A stretch of DNA of 64,000 bases from an uncultured Poribacteria bacterium (GTDB lineage: Bacteria; Poribacteria; WGA-4E; WGA-3G). A program made the translations under genes and the position numbers. Positions 15,771 to 26,212 of this stretch are shown here, one piece after another. Every line of letters starts with the position of its first letter. Position 1 is the first letter of the stretch. The stretch covers positions 4,132,217 to 4,196,216 of the forward strand of contig OX639992.1 of assembly GCA_951828515.1 (NCBI GenBank). The letters are read 5' to 3'. The notes below the pieces were generated by a model. That model worked only from the letters and a program-made list of their open reading frames with translations, had not been told where the DNA came from and did no database searches.

Positions 15771-16935
15771 AAAGATGTCATATCCCGGATCCCCGCACTA
15801 CACAAAAACGCTGTTCCTCGTCGTTCTCACTGGTGCTCTTTGGGTGTATTCTCTATGTAGTACCGATGTTGAAGGCGCAGACCCAAACGGTCGTGCGCGA
15901 GCACGCGACATCGGTATCGAGATTGGGACCATTCCAACCGGTACACACAATGCCATCACTGACGTAGCAGGTGTGAAAGTCGGGCACGTTACCCTGAACG
16001 AAGGCGATTCAATTCGTACGGGTGTTACCGCAATTCTTCCGAGTGATGATATTTGGACAGCACGCCTATTCGGCGCGGCACATGTCATTCACGGCAATGG
16101 TGAAGCAACCGGCATTGCCCGTATCAATCAAGCTGGATGGATTGAATCTCCCATTTTGCTTACAAATACACTCAGTGTCGGGGCAGTCCATGACGGTGTT
16201 GTGCGTTACATTGTGAAACGGTACCCGGACAACAACATTGTGCTACCAATTGTGGCGGAATGCTACGATGGTGGCTTGAACGACATCAGCGGACTCCACG
16301 TCACGGCACAGCATGCGATTGAAGCGATTGAGAACGCCACCGACGGTCCCGTAACCGAAGGAAGCGTTGGCGGTGGTACTGGCATGCGATGCTACGGTTT
16401 TAAAGCCGGTATCGGCACCGCCTCTCGTGTCCTATCCGAAGAACGCGGTGGATGGACAGTCGGTGTCCTTGTTAATTCCAACGGCGGGCGTCGTTCGCAA
16501 CTGCGAATTGATGGTATCCCTGTCGGTAAGGAAATTACGGGATCCCCGCCGAAACTGGGTAGGGACGGCTCGTTTATTATTGTTATCGCAACAGATGCCC
16601 CGTTGACGCATCGCCAATTGAAACAGTTAGCGATGCGCGCTACACATGGGCTTGCCCGCACAGGCACGCCGAGTACAGATGGTAGTGGTGAATTCGTCAT
16701 TGCGTTTTCTACCGCGAACATTTTTCCAAGTCGTACCGAAACCGGCACTTTCCAAATTCAGATGCTCGTCAATGGACGCCTCAATTCACTCTTTCAAGCA
16801 GTTATCGAAGCCACAGAGGAGGCTATCGTCAATTCCATGACAATGGCAACTACGACCACCGGACGCAATGACAGAACGATGTACGCGATCCCGTTGGCGG
16901 AGCTGCAAAAGGTGATGAAGGCACACGGACATTGA
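15754..16935 (+). CDS. P1 family (DmpA-type) peptidase, exported
   Basis: A 393-residue member of the P1/S58 peptidase family, whose characterised members are self-processing aminopeptidases of the N-terminal nucleophile type. The GTHNAITDVAGVKVGHVTL start of the fold, the glycine-rich TEGSVGGGTGM with the presumed nucleophilic serine at the self-cleavage site, and the late THGLARTGTP segment are all visible. A hydrophobic stretch TLFLVVLTGALWVYSLC near residues 19-35 suggests export. The start could be 15754 or the ATG at 15775; neither has a strong ribosome-binding site, and overlap with the upstream gene suggests coupling. Substrate is unknown. Confidence 0.88.
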   Translation: MQKFLKKMSYPGSPHYTKTLFLVVLTGALWVYSLCSTDVEGADPNGRARARDIGIEIGTIPTGTHNAITDVAGVKVGHVTLNEGDSIRTGVTAILPSDDIWTARLFGAAHVIHGNGEATGIARINQAGWIESPILLTNTLSVGAVHDGVVRYIVKRYPDNNIVLPIVAECYDGGLNDISGLHVTAQHAIEAIENATDGPVTEGSVGGGTGMRCYGFKAGIGTASRVLSEERGGWTVGVLVNSNGGRRSQLRIDGIPVGKEITGSPPKLGRDGSFIIVIATDAPLTHRQLKQLAMRATHGLARTGTPSTDGSGEFVIAFSTANIFPSRTETGTFQIQMLVNGRLNSLFQAVIEATEEAIVNSMTMATTTTGRNDRTMYAIPLAELQKVMKAHGH

Positions 16936-16940
16936 AGGGG

Positions 16941-19100
16941 CTAAGCCGAAGAACTGACACGATTTAGGTCGGGGGCAAGAGACGATGGCACGACTTCATA
17001 ATGTGAAAATTCCAATGTAAATGCCCCACGTCCCTGTGTCATTGAGCGAAGCCGCGTTGTGTATTGAAACGTCTCCGAAAGTGGTATAAAGGTATTGATA
17101 ACGTTTTGCGTCGATTGTGACGGGTGTCCTGTATCAGATGCATCCTGCGTTATGCTCTCATTAATCTGTGCTCGACGTGAATTTAAGTCTCCAATGACTT
17201 TCCCAATATGTTCATCAGGGACAGTAATATGCATCCGCATAATGGGTTCTAAGAGCAGAGGATTCGCCTTTTTGGTCGCATTTTCAAACGCCAAGACGGC
17301 TGCCGCCTCGAACGCGACTTCCGAAGAATCCGTTGGATCGTAGGAACCACCCGTGAGCGTTACCTTTACATCCTGCATCGGATATCCGATGCGAGGACCT
17401 GTCCCCATAGCACCTTCCAATGCCTTCTCAATGAACGGGATATACTGCCGCGGGATCTGAGTTTCGTCTGTGTTATCTTCGAACTGAAATCCTTCACCGC
17501 GCGCTAACGGCTCAACCGTTAGCAGTACATCCCCGTATATCCCTTCTTCATCTGTTTTATGGATATGTGTCCCGCGAGCCTCCGCAAGTGTACTGATAGT
17601 TTCACGATACGCTACCTGCAGTTTGCTTACCCGAGCGTTGACCCCGAATTCACGTATCATGCGGTCTGTGAGAATCTCTAAATGAAGTTCACCCATGCCA
17701 GAGATAATCCGTTGTCCAGTCTCTTGGTCGATCCCGACAGTGAAGGTTGGATCCTCATCCATCAATTTTTCGAGCGTTTCCTCCAAAGCATCTGCATCGC
17801 TCGCTCGCTCAGGTTCGATGGCAATTGAGATAACTGGATCCGGGAAAGTTATGGACTCCAATAGGATGGGTTCTCTCGGATCAGTCACGGTGTCTCCGGT
17901 CTTGGTATCCTTAAGTCCAACGAGTGCCACAATATCACCGGCATAAGCCACATCGCAGACTGCCTCTTTATTGGCGTGCATCTGTAAGATACGATTGATT
18001 CGCTCCCGTTTTTCGGAACGGACGTTATAGATAGACTCCCCTCGCTTCAGTACACCTGAGTAGATACGACAGTATACCAGTTTGTCTACTGTTGGATGGC
18101 TCGCCACTTTAAACGCCAACGCCGAAAACGGAGCCGCGTCATTTGCGACGCGTGTCACTATATCCTGCTCAGCGGATGCGTTTTTCGATCGCTTGGAACG
18201 CTCACCACCAGAAGCGGGGTGTGGTGTAGTCCCTTCAATAGGTGGTACGTCAGCAGGAGATGGCAGAAAATCAACTACCGCATCCAATAGAGGTTGAACG
18301 CCTTGATTCTTTAAAGAACTTCCGCAGAGCACGGGGAAGAGTTTCCCTTGCAATGTAGCTGCGCGGATAACCGTTAATAACTCGGCGTGGGTTATCTCTT
18401 CGCCTTCCAAGTATTTTTCAAGCAATGCTTCATCTTCGACTGCAACACTCTCGTAGAGGGTTTCTCGCGCGTGTGCCACTTCATCTTGAAATTCAGGTGG
18501 AATCTCTGTCTCTACGTATGTCTGTCCGTGGTCAGTGGCATCCCAGTGCATCGCCTTCTGCGTCACTAAATCAATAACGCCTGTGAAATCGGCACCTTCA
18601 CCCATCGGTAATTGGAGGGGTAATGGGTTCGCACCTAACTGTTCCTGTATCATTTCCAGAACGCGAGTGAAATTCGCACCAACCCTATCCATCTTATTAA
18701 CGAAGACGATGCGTGGCACATCGTAACGTTCGGCTTGACGCCAAACCGTCTCTGACTGTGGCTCGACCCCACCAACAGCACAGAAAAGGGCAATCGCACC
18801 ATCTAAAACTCGCAAAGATCGTTCCACTTCTACTGTGAAATCGACGTGTCCGGGTGTGTCAATAAGGTGAATCGCGTGTTCTTGCCAGAAACAGGTCGTC
18901 GCGGCGGCGGTAATCGTTACGCCGCGTTCTCGTTCCTGCACCATCCAATCCATCTCGGCAGTACCATCATCCACTGCCCCAATCTTGTGCTTTTTACCGG
19001 TGTAGAAAAGAATCCGTTCAGTTGTGGTTGTTTTGCCAGCATCAATGTGCGCTGCGATGCCAATATTGCGCACGTTTTCAATCGGATATTCGCGTGCCAT
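16941..19100 (-). CDS. fusA: Translation elongation factor G
   Basis: A 719-residue EF-G, the GTPase that drives ribosome translocation. G1 is [12 protein letters not shown] (near residues 16-27), G3 is DTPGHVDF and G4 is NKMD. Domain II ([10 protein letters not shown] onwards) and the domain IV-V portion (GELHLEI, then the C-terminal [11 protein letters not shown]) follow. A linker of about 45 residues between domain G and II ([20 protein letters not shown] and on) is longer than usual. I place the start at 19100, where AAGGAAAAG precedes the ATG; upstream in-frame codons lie inside the dehydrogenase gene. It begins 16 bases after that gene ends, so the two are probably one operon. Confidence 0.95.
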   Translation of the reverse strand: MAREYPIENVRNIGIAAHIDAGKTTTTERILFYTGKKHKIGAVDDGTAEMDWMVQERERGVTITAAATTCFWQEHAIHLIDTPGHVDFTVEVERSLRVLDGAIALFCAVGGVEPQSETVWRQAERYDVPRIVFVNKMDRVGANFTRVLEMIQEQLGANPLPLQLPMGEGADFTGVIDLVTQKAMHWDATDHGQTYVETEIPPEFQDEVAHARETLYESVAVEDEALLEKYLEGEEITHAELLTVIRAATLQGKLFPVLCGSSLKNQGVQPLLDAVVDFLPSPADVPPIEGTTPHPASGGERSKRSKNASAEQDIVTRVANDAAPFSALAFKVASHPTVDKLVYCRIYSGVLKRGESIYNVRSEKRERINRILQMHANKEAVCDVAYAGDIVALVGLKDTKTGDTVTDPREPILLESITFPDPVISIAIEPERASDADALEETLEKLMDEDPTFTVGIDQETGQRIISGMGELHLEILTDRMIREFGVNARVSKLQVAYRETISTLAEARGTHIHKTDEEGIYGDVLLTVEPLARGEGFQFEDNTDETQIPRQYIPFIEKALEGAMGTGPRIGYPMQDVKVTLTGGSYDPTDSSEVAFEAAAVLAFENATKKANPLLLEPIMRMHITVPDEHIGKVIGDLNSRRAQINESITQDASDTGHPSQSTQNVINTFIPLSETFQYTTRLRSMTQGRGAFTLEFSHYEVVPSSLAPDLNRVSSSA

Positions 19101-19116
19101 CTTTTCCTTTTTGTGC

Positions 19117-20118
19117 CTACATGTTATCGCTCCATTGAAGGATAACGCCGAGTAAGCCGGGGTTCCACTCCATGAGGAGTTGGTATGCTTTTGCTGCATC
19201 TTCTCCGGGGACGCGATGGCTAATCAACGGAATAACGTTGAACCGTTTCTGCGCGATGAGCGATAACAGCAAGAGACTATCTTCTTCAAGCGTCCAGAAA
19301 TTTGGTGAAGACTCTTGACGGGGACGGATAGAATTGTGTGCACCGTACAGAATGAGACCTTTTTTATGCACATCGCGATAGAAATTCACACTCGGTGTTT
19401 CCCCACGAGTACTTGCCAGCAACACGACTCGCGCGTCTCGTCCCGCAACATCTAAAGCCGTGCTGATTGCGTCCGGATGTCCAGTCGCTTCAATAACAAC
19501 TGCTGGTCCCTCGCCTTTAGTCGCATCACCTAACTGTTCGGAGAAATCGGTATCTTCTGGATTGGAGGTATGGTCTGCTCCAACTCTTTTGGAAATCTCA
19601 AGGCGACTGTCGGTCAAATCTGCCGCAATAAGCGGCAATGCTCCACTCAATTTCGAGAGTTGCATCGCCGATAAACCGATAAGTCCTTGTCCCAAAACCA
19701 GTGTCGCTTCCCCCAATTCAATTCGCGCCTTGCGGACACCTTGCAGCGCAATCGCTCCGAGGTTAAAGAAAACCGCTTCTTCAGCAGGCACATCGGCGGA
19801 CGCTATCTTTAGTAAGCGACTCGGCGAGGTCACGAAGTGGCTGGTATGTCCCTGCGTTGAAGCGACGCGGTCACCTACCTCACAATCAATGACTGACTTT
19901 CCAACATCTACCACCCTGCCGATATTACTATAACCGGGACGGGTTGGGTATCTCCCTTGGGCATTCGGAAGTCCCAATAAAAACGCGCGTTCCGTACCGG
20001 GGCTGATGAGTGTGCATTCTGTTGCAACAAGCACTTCATCGTCTCCGACAGACGGTAGCATAAATGTCTCAATGTCAACTTTGGCGCGATCGGGCCAAAC
20101 AACCCGTTGTGCTTCCAT
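19117..20118 (-). CDS. Zinc-free medium-chain dehydrogenase, ISPGTE type
   Basis: A 333-residue medium-chain dehydrogenase/reductase. The N-terminal GroES-like half carries [14 protein letters not shown] where zinc enzymes have a catalytic cysteine; the conserved zinc ligands are missing. The nucleotide-binding half has [16 protein letters not shown] (near residues 142-157), a Rossmann glycine pattern. Members with this ISPGTE motif are usually annotated as zinc-binding alcohol dehydrogenases or BchC-like oxidoreductases; the substrate is not known. Start at 20118 ([10 protein letters not shown]), preceded by AGGTT. It lies directly upstream of fusA with a 16-base gap. Confidence 0.8.
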   Translation of the reverse strand: MEAQRVVWPDRAKVDIETFMLPSVGDDEVLVATECTLISPGTERAFLLGLPNAQGRYPTRPGYSNIGRVVDVGKSVIDCEVGDRVASTQGHTSHFVTSPSRLLKIASADVPAEEAVFFNLGAIALQGVRKARIELGEATLVLGQGLIGLSAMQLSKLSGALPLIAADLTDSRLEISKRVGADHTSNPEDTDFSEQLGDATKGEGPAVVIEATGHPDAISTALDVAGRDARVVLLASTRGETPSVNFYRDVHKKGLILYGAHNSIRPRQESSPNFWTLEEDSLLLLSLIAQKRFNVIPLISHRVPGEDAAKAYQLLMEWNPGLLGVILQWSDNM

Positions 20119-20238
20119 TTCTAACCTGAACCTCTTAATATAAGAAAGGATAGTTGTTTTCGGGCAGTATACCGCAAAAACAACCATCCGTCAAGTATTA
20201 ATCCGTGAACACGCAATATAACGGGTCCACCGTGCTAA

Positions 20239-21927
20239 TTATCTGTCCGATGTCTCTGATGTGGGAACTTTGATTGTAACATACGCGCCGCCTTGTCCAT
20301 TTGGCGACTTGACATAGAGAAGCACCTGCTTTTTATCTTCTCTTCTGAGTTGCTCTATAAGACGAGAATAGGATTCAAGGTCGTCAATTGATGTCCATTC
20401 CATTTCTTGAATGAGAGATCCGGGGACGATCCCTTTTTTCTCAGCGTTGCTCCCGCTTTCAACCTGTGTGACAATTACGCCTTTTTCTTCTGACGCGTAA
20501 CCGTAACGCTCAGCAATCTCGGGGGTCAACTTCTGGACCTGAAGTCCGGCAAATGCTTCATTTTCATCAAGTTTTTGCTGTAACTCTTTAAGTTCTGATC
20601 GCATGTTATCGATTTCATATAACTGAGCATTGAGTTTGGCAATAACTTCTTCGGTCCGTTTGCCCAGTTTGACAGTCAACTGTTTTTCTTCATTATCCCC
20701 TCGGAGCACTGTTACTTCAGCAGATTTACCGACCTCTGTTGCGGCGACAACGTGCATCAGATGATTACTATCTCGGATTGTTTCGCCATTAAATTCAACG
20801 ATGACATCCAAACGTCTAATTCCAGCTGTGTCTGCCGGACTATCTTTGCTAACGCCTTGGACGGAGACACCGCGAGGTGTATCAAAGTTCAACTTTTCTG
20901 CCAAATCCGGAGCGACATTTCTCATGCTGATACCGAGCCAACCGCGCTCAACTTTACCATGTTTAATAAGTTGCGGTAGGACCTGCTGTGCCATTTTACT
21001 CGGAACGGCGAAGCCAATACCGATATTTCCTGTGGAAAGACCGCCCGTGATAATCGCGGTATTAATTCCTACCAATTCGCCGCGAATGTTGATCAAGGCA
21101 CCGCCGCTGTTTCCTCGATTGATCGGCGCATCCGTTTGGATAAAATTACCGTATTTAATACCGCTACGCAACCCAGGACGCCCTTTCGCACTCACGATTC
21201 CTCGTGTCACGGTTTGAGAATAATTAAGCGGGGTTCCGATGGCAATCACCCATTCGCCGACTTCCAGCTGATCTGAATCACCAAACGGAAGGGTTGGAAG
21301 TCCTTCCGCGTCAATTTTGAGAAGTGCCAAATCGGTGCCACTGACTTCCGTCCCAGCTGCATCGCGTCCAACTAACTCCGCTGCATATTCTTTTCCATTT
21401 GGTAAGGTAATGGTAATTTCATCGCTCCGCTCGATGACATGGTTATTGGTAAGGATATAGCCATCGTCACTGACAATCACCCCAGAGCCAATGCCTCTAA
21501 CGGGGGGCGGATTCGGGGATACATGTAGGGGCGGTAGTACTTGTCGCTCGCGCTGTTCTTGTTCTCCTTCTTGTTCTGGAAAAAAGCGTCTGAAGAACTC
21601 ATCTCCAAAAAAGTCTCTAAATTGATCTTCTTGCTCCGGAGTTATTTGCTGTCTTTCCGAGGTTATGATTCTCCGTTGTGTTTTCGTTGTAATTTGAACG
21701 ACAGCAGGACGCGTCCGCGCCACCAAATCAATAAATGCTCGATTTGCGCGCTCTAAGTGCAGAAAATCTTCTGATGTTTGAAGTGTATCGTTCGTCTGCC
21801 CGACGGCAGTCTGTAGCGTGAACTCATGTGTATCTCGGTCAATGATGACCCCTGCGGCAACAATGAGTACTGCTAAAACCAAAATTACCCGTACGGTGTT
21901 ACGCGGTGTGGTGCTGAGTCTGAACAT
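20239..21927 (-). CDS. htrA: Periplasmic serine protease/chaperone of the HtrA (DegP) family
   Basis: A 562-residue envelope quality-control protease. An N-terminal hydrophobic segment VRVILVLAVLIVAAGVII (near residues 11-28) is a signal or anchor. The trypsin-like domain shows the full triad: His in TNNHVI, Asp in GTDLALLK and Ser in GNSGGAL. Two PDZ domains follow (from about residue 305 with GWLGISM, and about residue 440 with LQVQKLTPEIAERYGY). A 25-residue Gln/Glu-rich stretch precedes the protease domain (about residues 85-130). The start at 21927 has an AGGAGGT 8 bases upstream. A GTGGT-CGAA-ACCAC hairpin lies in its leader at 21974-21987. Confidence 0.93.
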   Translation of the reverse strand: MFRLSTTPRNTVRVILVLAVLIVAAGVIIDRDTHEFTLQTAVGQTNDTLQTSEDFLHLERANRAFIDLVARTRPAVVQITTKTQRRIITSERQQITPEQEDQFRDFFGDEFFRRFFPEQEGEQEQRERQVLPPLHVSPNPPPVRGIGSGVIVSDDGYILTNNHVIERSDEITITLPNGKEYAAELVGRDAAGTEVSGTDLALLKIDAEGLPTLPFGDSDQLEVGEWVIAIGTPLNYSQTVTRGIVSAKGRPGLRSGIKYGNFIQTDAPINRGNSGGALINIRGELVGINTAIITGGLSTGNIGIGFAVPSKMAQQVLPQLIKHGKVERGWLGISMRNVAPDLAEKLNFDTPRGVSVQGVSKDSPADTAGIRRLDVIVEFNGETIRDSNHLMHVVAATEVGKSAEVTVLRGDNEEKQLTVKLGKRTEEVIAKLNAQLYEIDNMRSELKELQQKLDENEAFAGLQVQKLTPEIAERYGYASEEKGVIVTQVESGSNAEKKGIVPGSLIQEMEWTSIDDLESYSRLIEQLRREDKKQVLLYVKSPNGQGGAYVTIKVPTSETSDR

Positions 21928-22107
21928 GATATAAAACCTCCTATGTAATTGAGTGTTAGGTCCGATCCGGGAAGTGGTCGAAACCACCTGTTTTTCATTT
22001 TTTCGGTTTACGTCCTAAAGACACACCTATTGGATAATAAAGTTGCAAAAAAGTTGGGAAATAATGTGATGTGTCTGAAAAAATCTGTTCAGGTGAGCAA
22101 GTCCGAT

Positions 22108-22458
22108 TCATTCCCCACGTGAAATCCGTTCTACATGTTCACGAACGATAGGTTCAGGACATAAACGGATAAATAGCCACGCACTGGGTACCAGAATCAC
22201 AAACGCGCCAATGAGGAGATCGTCAATGCGACCAAAGATAGGAATAAAATCAAAATCAAGCGGGTTCACTAAGTAGGCGACAGCGAAGACAACTGCCAAT
22301 AATTCGGCAAGGATGAGAATCGCCTTCCGATAGACAGGGACACGTTCATCGACAAACAACCGCCAGGTCAGTTTGACGAAATTTGGGAAATGGAGAAGCA
22401 GGCGGAAAAGTCGAAAGGGGTTTTGCCTTTTACCGCCGAAGAAAAAAGAATTCATCAT
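22108..22458 (-). CDS. DUF1232 (YkvA-like) membrane protein
   Basis: A 116-residue protein with the DUF1232 core: KAILILAELLAVVFAVAYLV, then NPLDFDFIPIFGRIDDLLIGA, the hallmark sequence of this family. Two hydrophobic helices flank the core, so it is probably in the inner membrane. Molecular function is unknown. The start is taken as the first of two adjacent ATGs at 22458; a TTG at 22476 is also possible, and neither has a clear ribosome-binding site. It is divergent from the isomerase-like gene. Confidence 0.8.
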   Translation of the reverse strand: MMNSFFFGGKRQNPFRLFRLLLHFPNFVKLTWRLFVDERVPVYRKAILILAELLAVVFAVAYLVNPLDFDFIPIFGRIDDLLIGAFVILVPSAWLFIRLCPEPIVREHVERISRGE

Positions 22459-22558
22459 ACTTATAAAGTTTACCAAAACCGTTTTTTATGTGCAAATCAA
22501 TTATTTCTTCGTATGTCGCGTTGCGATGAAATCCTTCCGAATTAACAGACACATTAAC

Positions 22559-22587
22559 TTGACCGCTATGTCTTTTTTTGATATACT
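22559..22587 (+). promoter_or_regulatory. Promoter of the isomerase-like gene
   Basis: -35 TTGACC (22559-22564) and -10 TATACT (22582-22587), spacer 17 bases. The start codon follows about 35 bases after the predicted transcript start. Confidence 0.85.
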
Positions 22588-22628
22588 ATCATCCGATAAA
22601 TCGTATATGCCATACGGAAGGAGTAAAC

Positions 22629-23414
22629 ATGGCAACACAAAATGCACTGTCTGCGAAGCAGATCGCCGCGCAGCTTTACACTGTTCGGGAATTTACCAAA
22701 ACTGAAACCGACATCGCCGAAACGATGAAAAAGGTTCGACAACTCGGATATGAGGCCGTGCAATGTTCTGCACTTGGTCCAATTGAACCCACCGCACTGA
22801 AAAATATTGTTGACGGTGAAGGTATCAGTATTATTGCGACACATACAAGTTACGAACGGATGCGTGACGAGCCACAATCTGTTATTGACGAACATCAATT
22901 ATGGGGTTGTAAGCATGCCGCAATTGGTGGACTTCCCGGTGAATACCGAACCGCTGAAGGGTATGCCAGATTTGCGAGAGAAGCATCGGAAGTCGCGGCG
23001 CGCCTTGCTGAAGGAGGCTTGACTTTCGCCTATCATAACCATAGCTTCGAGTTGGAACGTTATAACGGGCGTACAGGGTTAGAGATTCTGTATGCGGAGA
23101 GCGATCCGAATTGCTTTAAGAGTGAACTCGATACGTACTGGATTCAGCACGGGGGTGGTGATCCAGCCGAGTGGATTCGCCAGTTAAAAGGACGCGCCGA
23201 CATCATCCATCTCAAGGATATGGCGATGCAAGGTTCTACACAACGCTTCGCGGAAGTCGGTGAAGGTAACCTTAATTGGGCTGTTATTCTCAACGCTTGT
23301 ATCTACGCAGGGGTAGAATGGTATATTATTGAACAGGACACCTGCTACGAGCGCGATCCATTTGAAAGTTTAGGTATCAGTCTAAGCAATCTGAAAGAGA
23401 TGGGTTTTGTCTAA
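22629..23414 (+). CDS. Sugar phosphate isomerase/epimerase-like TIM-barrel protein
   Basis: A 261-residue xylose-isomerase-like TIM barrel (AP endonuclease 2 superfamily). Key metal-site and sugar-site segments are visible: LTFAYHNHSFELE (about residues 131-143), FKSELDTYWIQHGG (about 165-178), IIHLKDM (about 194-200) and the late glutamate in YIIEQDTC. The family includes inosose dehydratases and epimerases acting on sugars or cyclitols; which one cannot be told here. The start has GGAAGGAG 6 bases upstream. It is a single-gene unit with its own promoter and a terminator at 23541-23583. Confidence 0.85.
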   Translation: MATQNALSAKQIAAQLYTVREFTKTETDIAETMKKVRQLGYEAVQCSALGPIEPTALKNIVDGEGISIIATHTSYERMRDEPQSVIDEHQLWGCKHAAIGGLPGEYRTAEGYARFAREASEVAARLAEGGLTFAYHNHSFELERYNGRTGLEILYAESDPNCFKSELDTYWIQHGGGDPAEWIRQLKGRADIIHLKDMAMQGSTQRFAEVGEGNLNWAVILNACIYAGVEWYIIEQDTCYERDPFESLGISLSNLKEMGFV

Positions 23415-23540
23415 AGGCATTACGTCCTTATTTATGCTGGGCAAATCTCCGGATACGACGCATTCGGTCCCAACACGACTGTGAGATACGGAGATCTTGC
23501 CTTATATTTTATAGGAAAGTCGAAAAATATGTAGACAGTT

Positions 23541-23583
23541 GCTTAGCGAAACACCCCTCCCCGCCGCTGGCGAGGGTGTTTTT
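23541..23583 (+). terminator. Rho-independent-type terminator
   Basis: AAACACCC pairs with GGGTGTTT around an inner pairing of CCGCC with GGCG, followed by TTTTTGC. It lies 130 bases after the isomerase-like gene. Confidence 0.7.
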
Positions 23584-23780
23584 GCTGGGGGTTTTTGATT
23601 CGGATAGTGGAATGGGAGACCATTCAATCCTTAACACGGAGTCAATTGATGTGTCGTATGATAGATGCAAATCTTGAACAACGCTCAATTTTTTTTGACA
23701 TTATACAGTGACTTGTGATACAATTAAGACTTGATACAATTAAGGACTGAGTCCGGGTATAAGGAAATTAGTTCTACTAA

Positions 23781-23854
23781 CGGGGCGTGGCGCAGCCCGG
23801 AAGCGCGCTTGAATGGGGTTCAAGAGGTCGCTGGTTCGAATCCAGTCGCCCCGA
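23781..23854 (+). tRNA. tRNA-Pro (GGG anticodon)
   Basis: A 74-base cloverleaf. The acceptor stem is CGGGGCG with CGCCCCG. The anticodon stem CTTGA/TCAAG holds a 7-base loop ATGGGGT, placing GGG at positions 34-36. The T-arm has the loop TTCGAAT. The discriminator base is A, and CCA is not encoded. It reads codon CCC and possibly CCU. hom begins 85 bases downstream on the same strand. Confidence 0.95.
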
Positions 23855-23939
23855 TCTCTGATACACAGTATCGTCTTGTAAATGATGTATACGAGCCGAA
23901 TTGTAATCGAATACTTATAGAAAGGAGGGAGTTGCAGTA

Positions 23940-25262
23940 GTGGACAAGTCGTGTATTAATGTTGGCATCTTAGGATGGGGTACTGTCGGCACAGGTGTTT
24001 CCAAAATTCTGATGAATCAGAATTCCCTCATCGCCAAAAATAGTGGCACCGAGTTATGCCTAAAAAAAATAGTAAAACGGACGTTACCCGCGACGCGCCA
24101 AGGCGTTGAACTTCCTATGGATTGCCTGACAACTGATCCCGCAGAAGTTGTTGACAATCCAGAAATAGATATTGTTGTTGAGCTTATCGGCGGTGTCACA
24201 ACAGCACATTCTCTCATTAAACGCGCCATCCAAAATGGTAAACACGTCGTCACAGCAAACAAAGCCCTGCTTGCCGAACATGGTGGCGAGCTGTTCCAAC
24301 TGGCTTCAGAACACAAAGTCAGTCTCAATTTTGAAGCGAGCACGGCAGGCGGTATCCCAATCATCAAAACCTTACAAGAAAGTTTCGCTGGCAACCAGAT
24401 CCACTCCCTTTATGGTATTGTGAATGGGACATGTAACTACATTTTGACCGAAATGCACGAACGCGCTGTGGACTTTTCAGATGTGCTCAAAGTCGCACAG
24501 GACAAGGGGTACGCCGAAGCCGACCCAACGCTTGACGTTGAAGGCATTGATGCCGCACAGAAACTCATCCTCTTGATTGCCCTCGCCTATCGGAGCAATA
24601 TTTCACTATCGCAATTCCATGTCGAAGGTATTACAAGTATCACGCAAAAAGAGATTCAATACGCTCGCGAACTCGGTTATGTCATTAAGCTCCTCGCAAT
24701 CGCGAAACTAACCGATGGAAATCGTGTGGAGGCGCGTGTACATCCAACACTCGTGCCAGAGCGGAGTTTGTTAGCAAACGTTGGCGGGGCATTCAATGCT
24801 GTTTGTGTTATCGGTGACGCAGTCGGCCCGACTCTCTTTTATGGGCAAGGTGCTGGTGAGATGCCAACGGCGAGTGCTGTTGTTGCTGATGTCATTGATG
24901 CCGCGAAATCTGTGCAACAGGGCGTAAGCAGCCCCATTTCACAAGCATGGCTTGCAGGGGCACAGGCAGAAGTCGGTGTCTGTCCTATTGACGATATTGA
25001 GACGCGGTATTACATCCGTTTTGTGGTTGCTGACCGCCCCGGTGTTCTTGCAAAAATCGGGACTATTTTGGGGAACTGGCAGATTAGTATTGCTTCTGTC
25101 ATCCAAAAGGATCCCCACGGTATGGAGACCGTGTCGCTGGTGATGTTGACGCACAAAGCACAAGAAAAAAATATGAAAGCCGCACTTGCAGAGATTTACA
25201 CGCTCGAAGATGTAAAAGACGAAGCACAACTCATTAGAATCGAAGAAGAAGTCGATTTTTAA
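23940..25262 (+). CDS. hom: Homoserine dehydrogenase with C-terminal ACT domain
   Basis: A 440-residue enzyme that reduces aspartate semialdehyde to homoserine on the way to threonine and methionine. The dinucleotide motif GWGTVGTG is at residues 11-18; TANKALLAEHG, NFEASTAGGIPII and GIVNGTCNYILTEM follow, and KGYAEADPTLDVEGIDAAQK is the family signature. An ACT regulatory domain begins near residue 358 (YYIRFVVADRPGVLAKIG), which commonly mediates threonine feedback. The GTG start at 23940 has AAAGGAGG 11 bases before it; a nearby TTG is cut off by a stop. Confidence 0.95.
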   Translation: MDKSCINVGILGWGTVGTGVSKILMNQNSLIAKNSGTELCLKKIVKRTLPATRQGVELPMDCLTTDPAEVVDNPEIDIVVELIGGVTTAHSLIKRAIQNGKHVVTANKALLAEHGGELFQLASEHKVSLNFEASTAGGIPIIKTLQESFAGNQIHSLYGIVNGTCNYILTEMHERAVDFSDVLKVAQDKGYAEADPTLDVEGIDAAQKLILLIALAYRSNISLSQFHVEGITSITQKEIQYARELGYVIKLLAIAKLTDGNRVEARVHPTLVPERSLLANVGGAFNAVCVIGDAVGPTLFYGQGAGEMPTASAVVADVIDAAKSVQQGVSSPISQAWLAGAQAEVGVCPIDDIETRYYIRFVVADRPGVLAKIGTILGNWQISIASVIQKDPHGMETVSLVMLTHKAQEKNMKAALAEIYTLEDVKDEAQLIRIEEEVDF

Positions 25263-25378
25263 GTTGTGTCGAGATTTAGAGTAGTGCCAGAAATGTATGT
25301 CAATCGCTCTTGCGTTGACCGCCACAGCAAGATATATTTCAGGACGGTGTCCAATAGGCTTTTGAGGTGAAATTCAAT

Positions 25379-25966
25379 ATGAAGGAAGGCATGTGCGATA
25401 CGTTAGTGTTCAGCGTGAAAGACCTTCGACATGAGGACTTCAAAGAATACGAAGCACTTGTGCCGTCCGAGCCCCTCGATTTGACTTACGAGGAGGCAGA
25501 ATTTATTAACCCGTTGTCATGCAAAGTCGGCCTCTTTCGTCGAGGTGGCGACAATATCTATGTGACAGCGGATGTTGATACGACTGTTTTGGTGGAGTGT
25601 CGGCGTTGTATCAACCCGTTTGAGGTGGACATAACAACAACGCTCGACTTGCTATTCTCTATCGGTGATGAATCGTTGGAACCGGATGAAGATGGTGAAC
25701 GGTACTATGACAGAGAAACTTTAGATATTTCAGAAGATGTACGGCGGGCACTCGTTCTTGAGATACCGACATGGTCGCTCTGTTCGGAAACGTGCAAGGG
25801 TTTATGCCCAGAATGTGGAACGGATCTCAACACGACGAAGTGTTCTTGTGAAATAATGGAGGAGACATCAGTCCCGGCTTCTAATTCCCTGAGTGCGCAA
25901 CTTGCAAGCGCGTTTTCTGAAGTCGGTCCTCTCAAAAATACTGAAAAACCGTTGAAATCAAAATAA
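25379..25966 (+). CDS. yceD: YceD/DUF177 family protein
   Basis: A 195-residue DUF177 protein, the usual partner of rpmF. It contains the hallmark VECRRCINPFEVDI (about residues 74-87) and a C-terminal metal-binding-like cluster CKGLCPECGTDLN followed by C-x-C, which is common in DUF177 of many bacteria. The family is linked genetically to 23S rRNA and ribosome maturation in other bacteria. I chose the ATG at 25379; a GTG at 25367 and an ATG at 25391 are also in frame. rpmF starts 60 bases downstream. Confidence 0.85.
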   Translation: MKEGMCDTLVFSVKDLRHEDFKEYEALVPSEPLDLTYEEAEFINPLSCKVGLFRRGGDNIYVTADVDTTVLVECRRCINPFEVDITTTLDLLFSIGDESLEPDEDGERYYDRETLDISEDVRRALVLEIPTWSLCSETCKGLCPECGTDLNTTKCSCEIMEETSVPASNSLSAQLASAFSEVGPLKNTEKPLKSK

Positions 25967-26026
25967 ATACTTGAATTATAAGCGTGATTCGCGAATCGTG
26001 ATTTTGTAAGACAAAGGAGATAAACC

Positions 26027-26212
26027 ATGGCGCATCCAAAACGGAGAACGTCAAAATCGAAAAAAAGAATGCGGCGGAGCCATCACGCGCTCCACGATAA
26101 AGCCACAAGTGTCTGTTCATACTGCGGAGAGACGATTATTTCTCACCGAGTCTGTTCGGAATGTGGGCATTACAATGGACGGCCCGTATTAAAATCTGCA
26201 GATGAAGCATAG
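26027..26212 (+). CDS. rpmF: Ribosomal protein bL32
   Basis: A 61-residue bL32 of the large ribosomal subunit. It begins MAHPKRRTSKSKKRMRRSHH, then has a zinc ribbon CSYC...CSEC (about residues 30-46) followed by HYNGRPVL. Length and charge are typical, and it is the four-cysteine form. AAAGGAGA precedes the ATG. The order yceD-rpmF, then fabH, is the common bacterial arrangement, but plsX, normally between rpmF and fabH, is absent. Confidence 0.96.
   Translation: MAHPKRRTSKSKKRMRRSHHALHDKATSVCSYCGETIISHRVCSECGHYNGRPVLKSADEA

Noticed and set aside
23731-23940. Protein frame across the tRNA-Pro gene
   Set aside because: It is produced by the tRNA sequence and its flanks; the cloverleaf explains the region.
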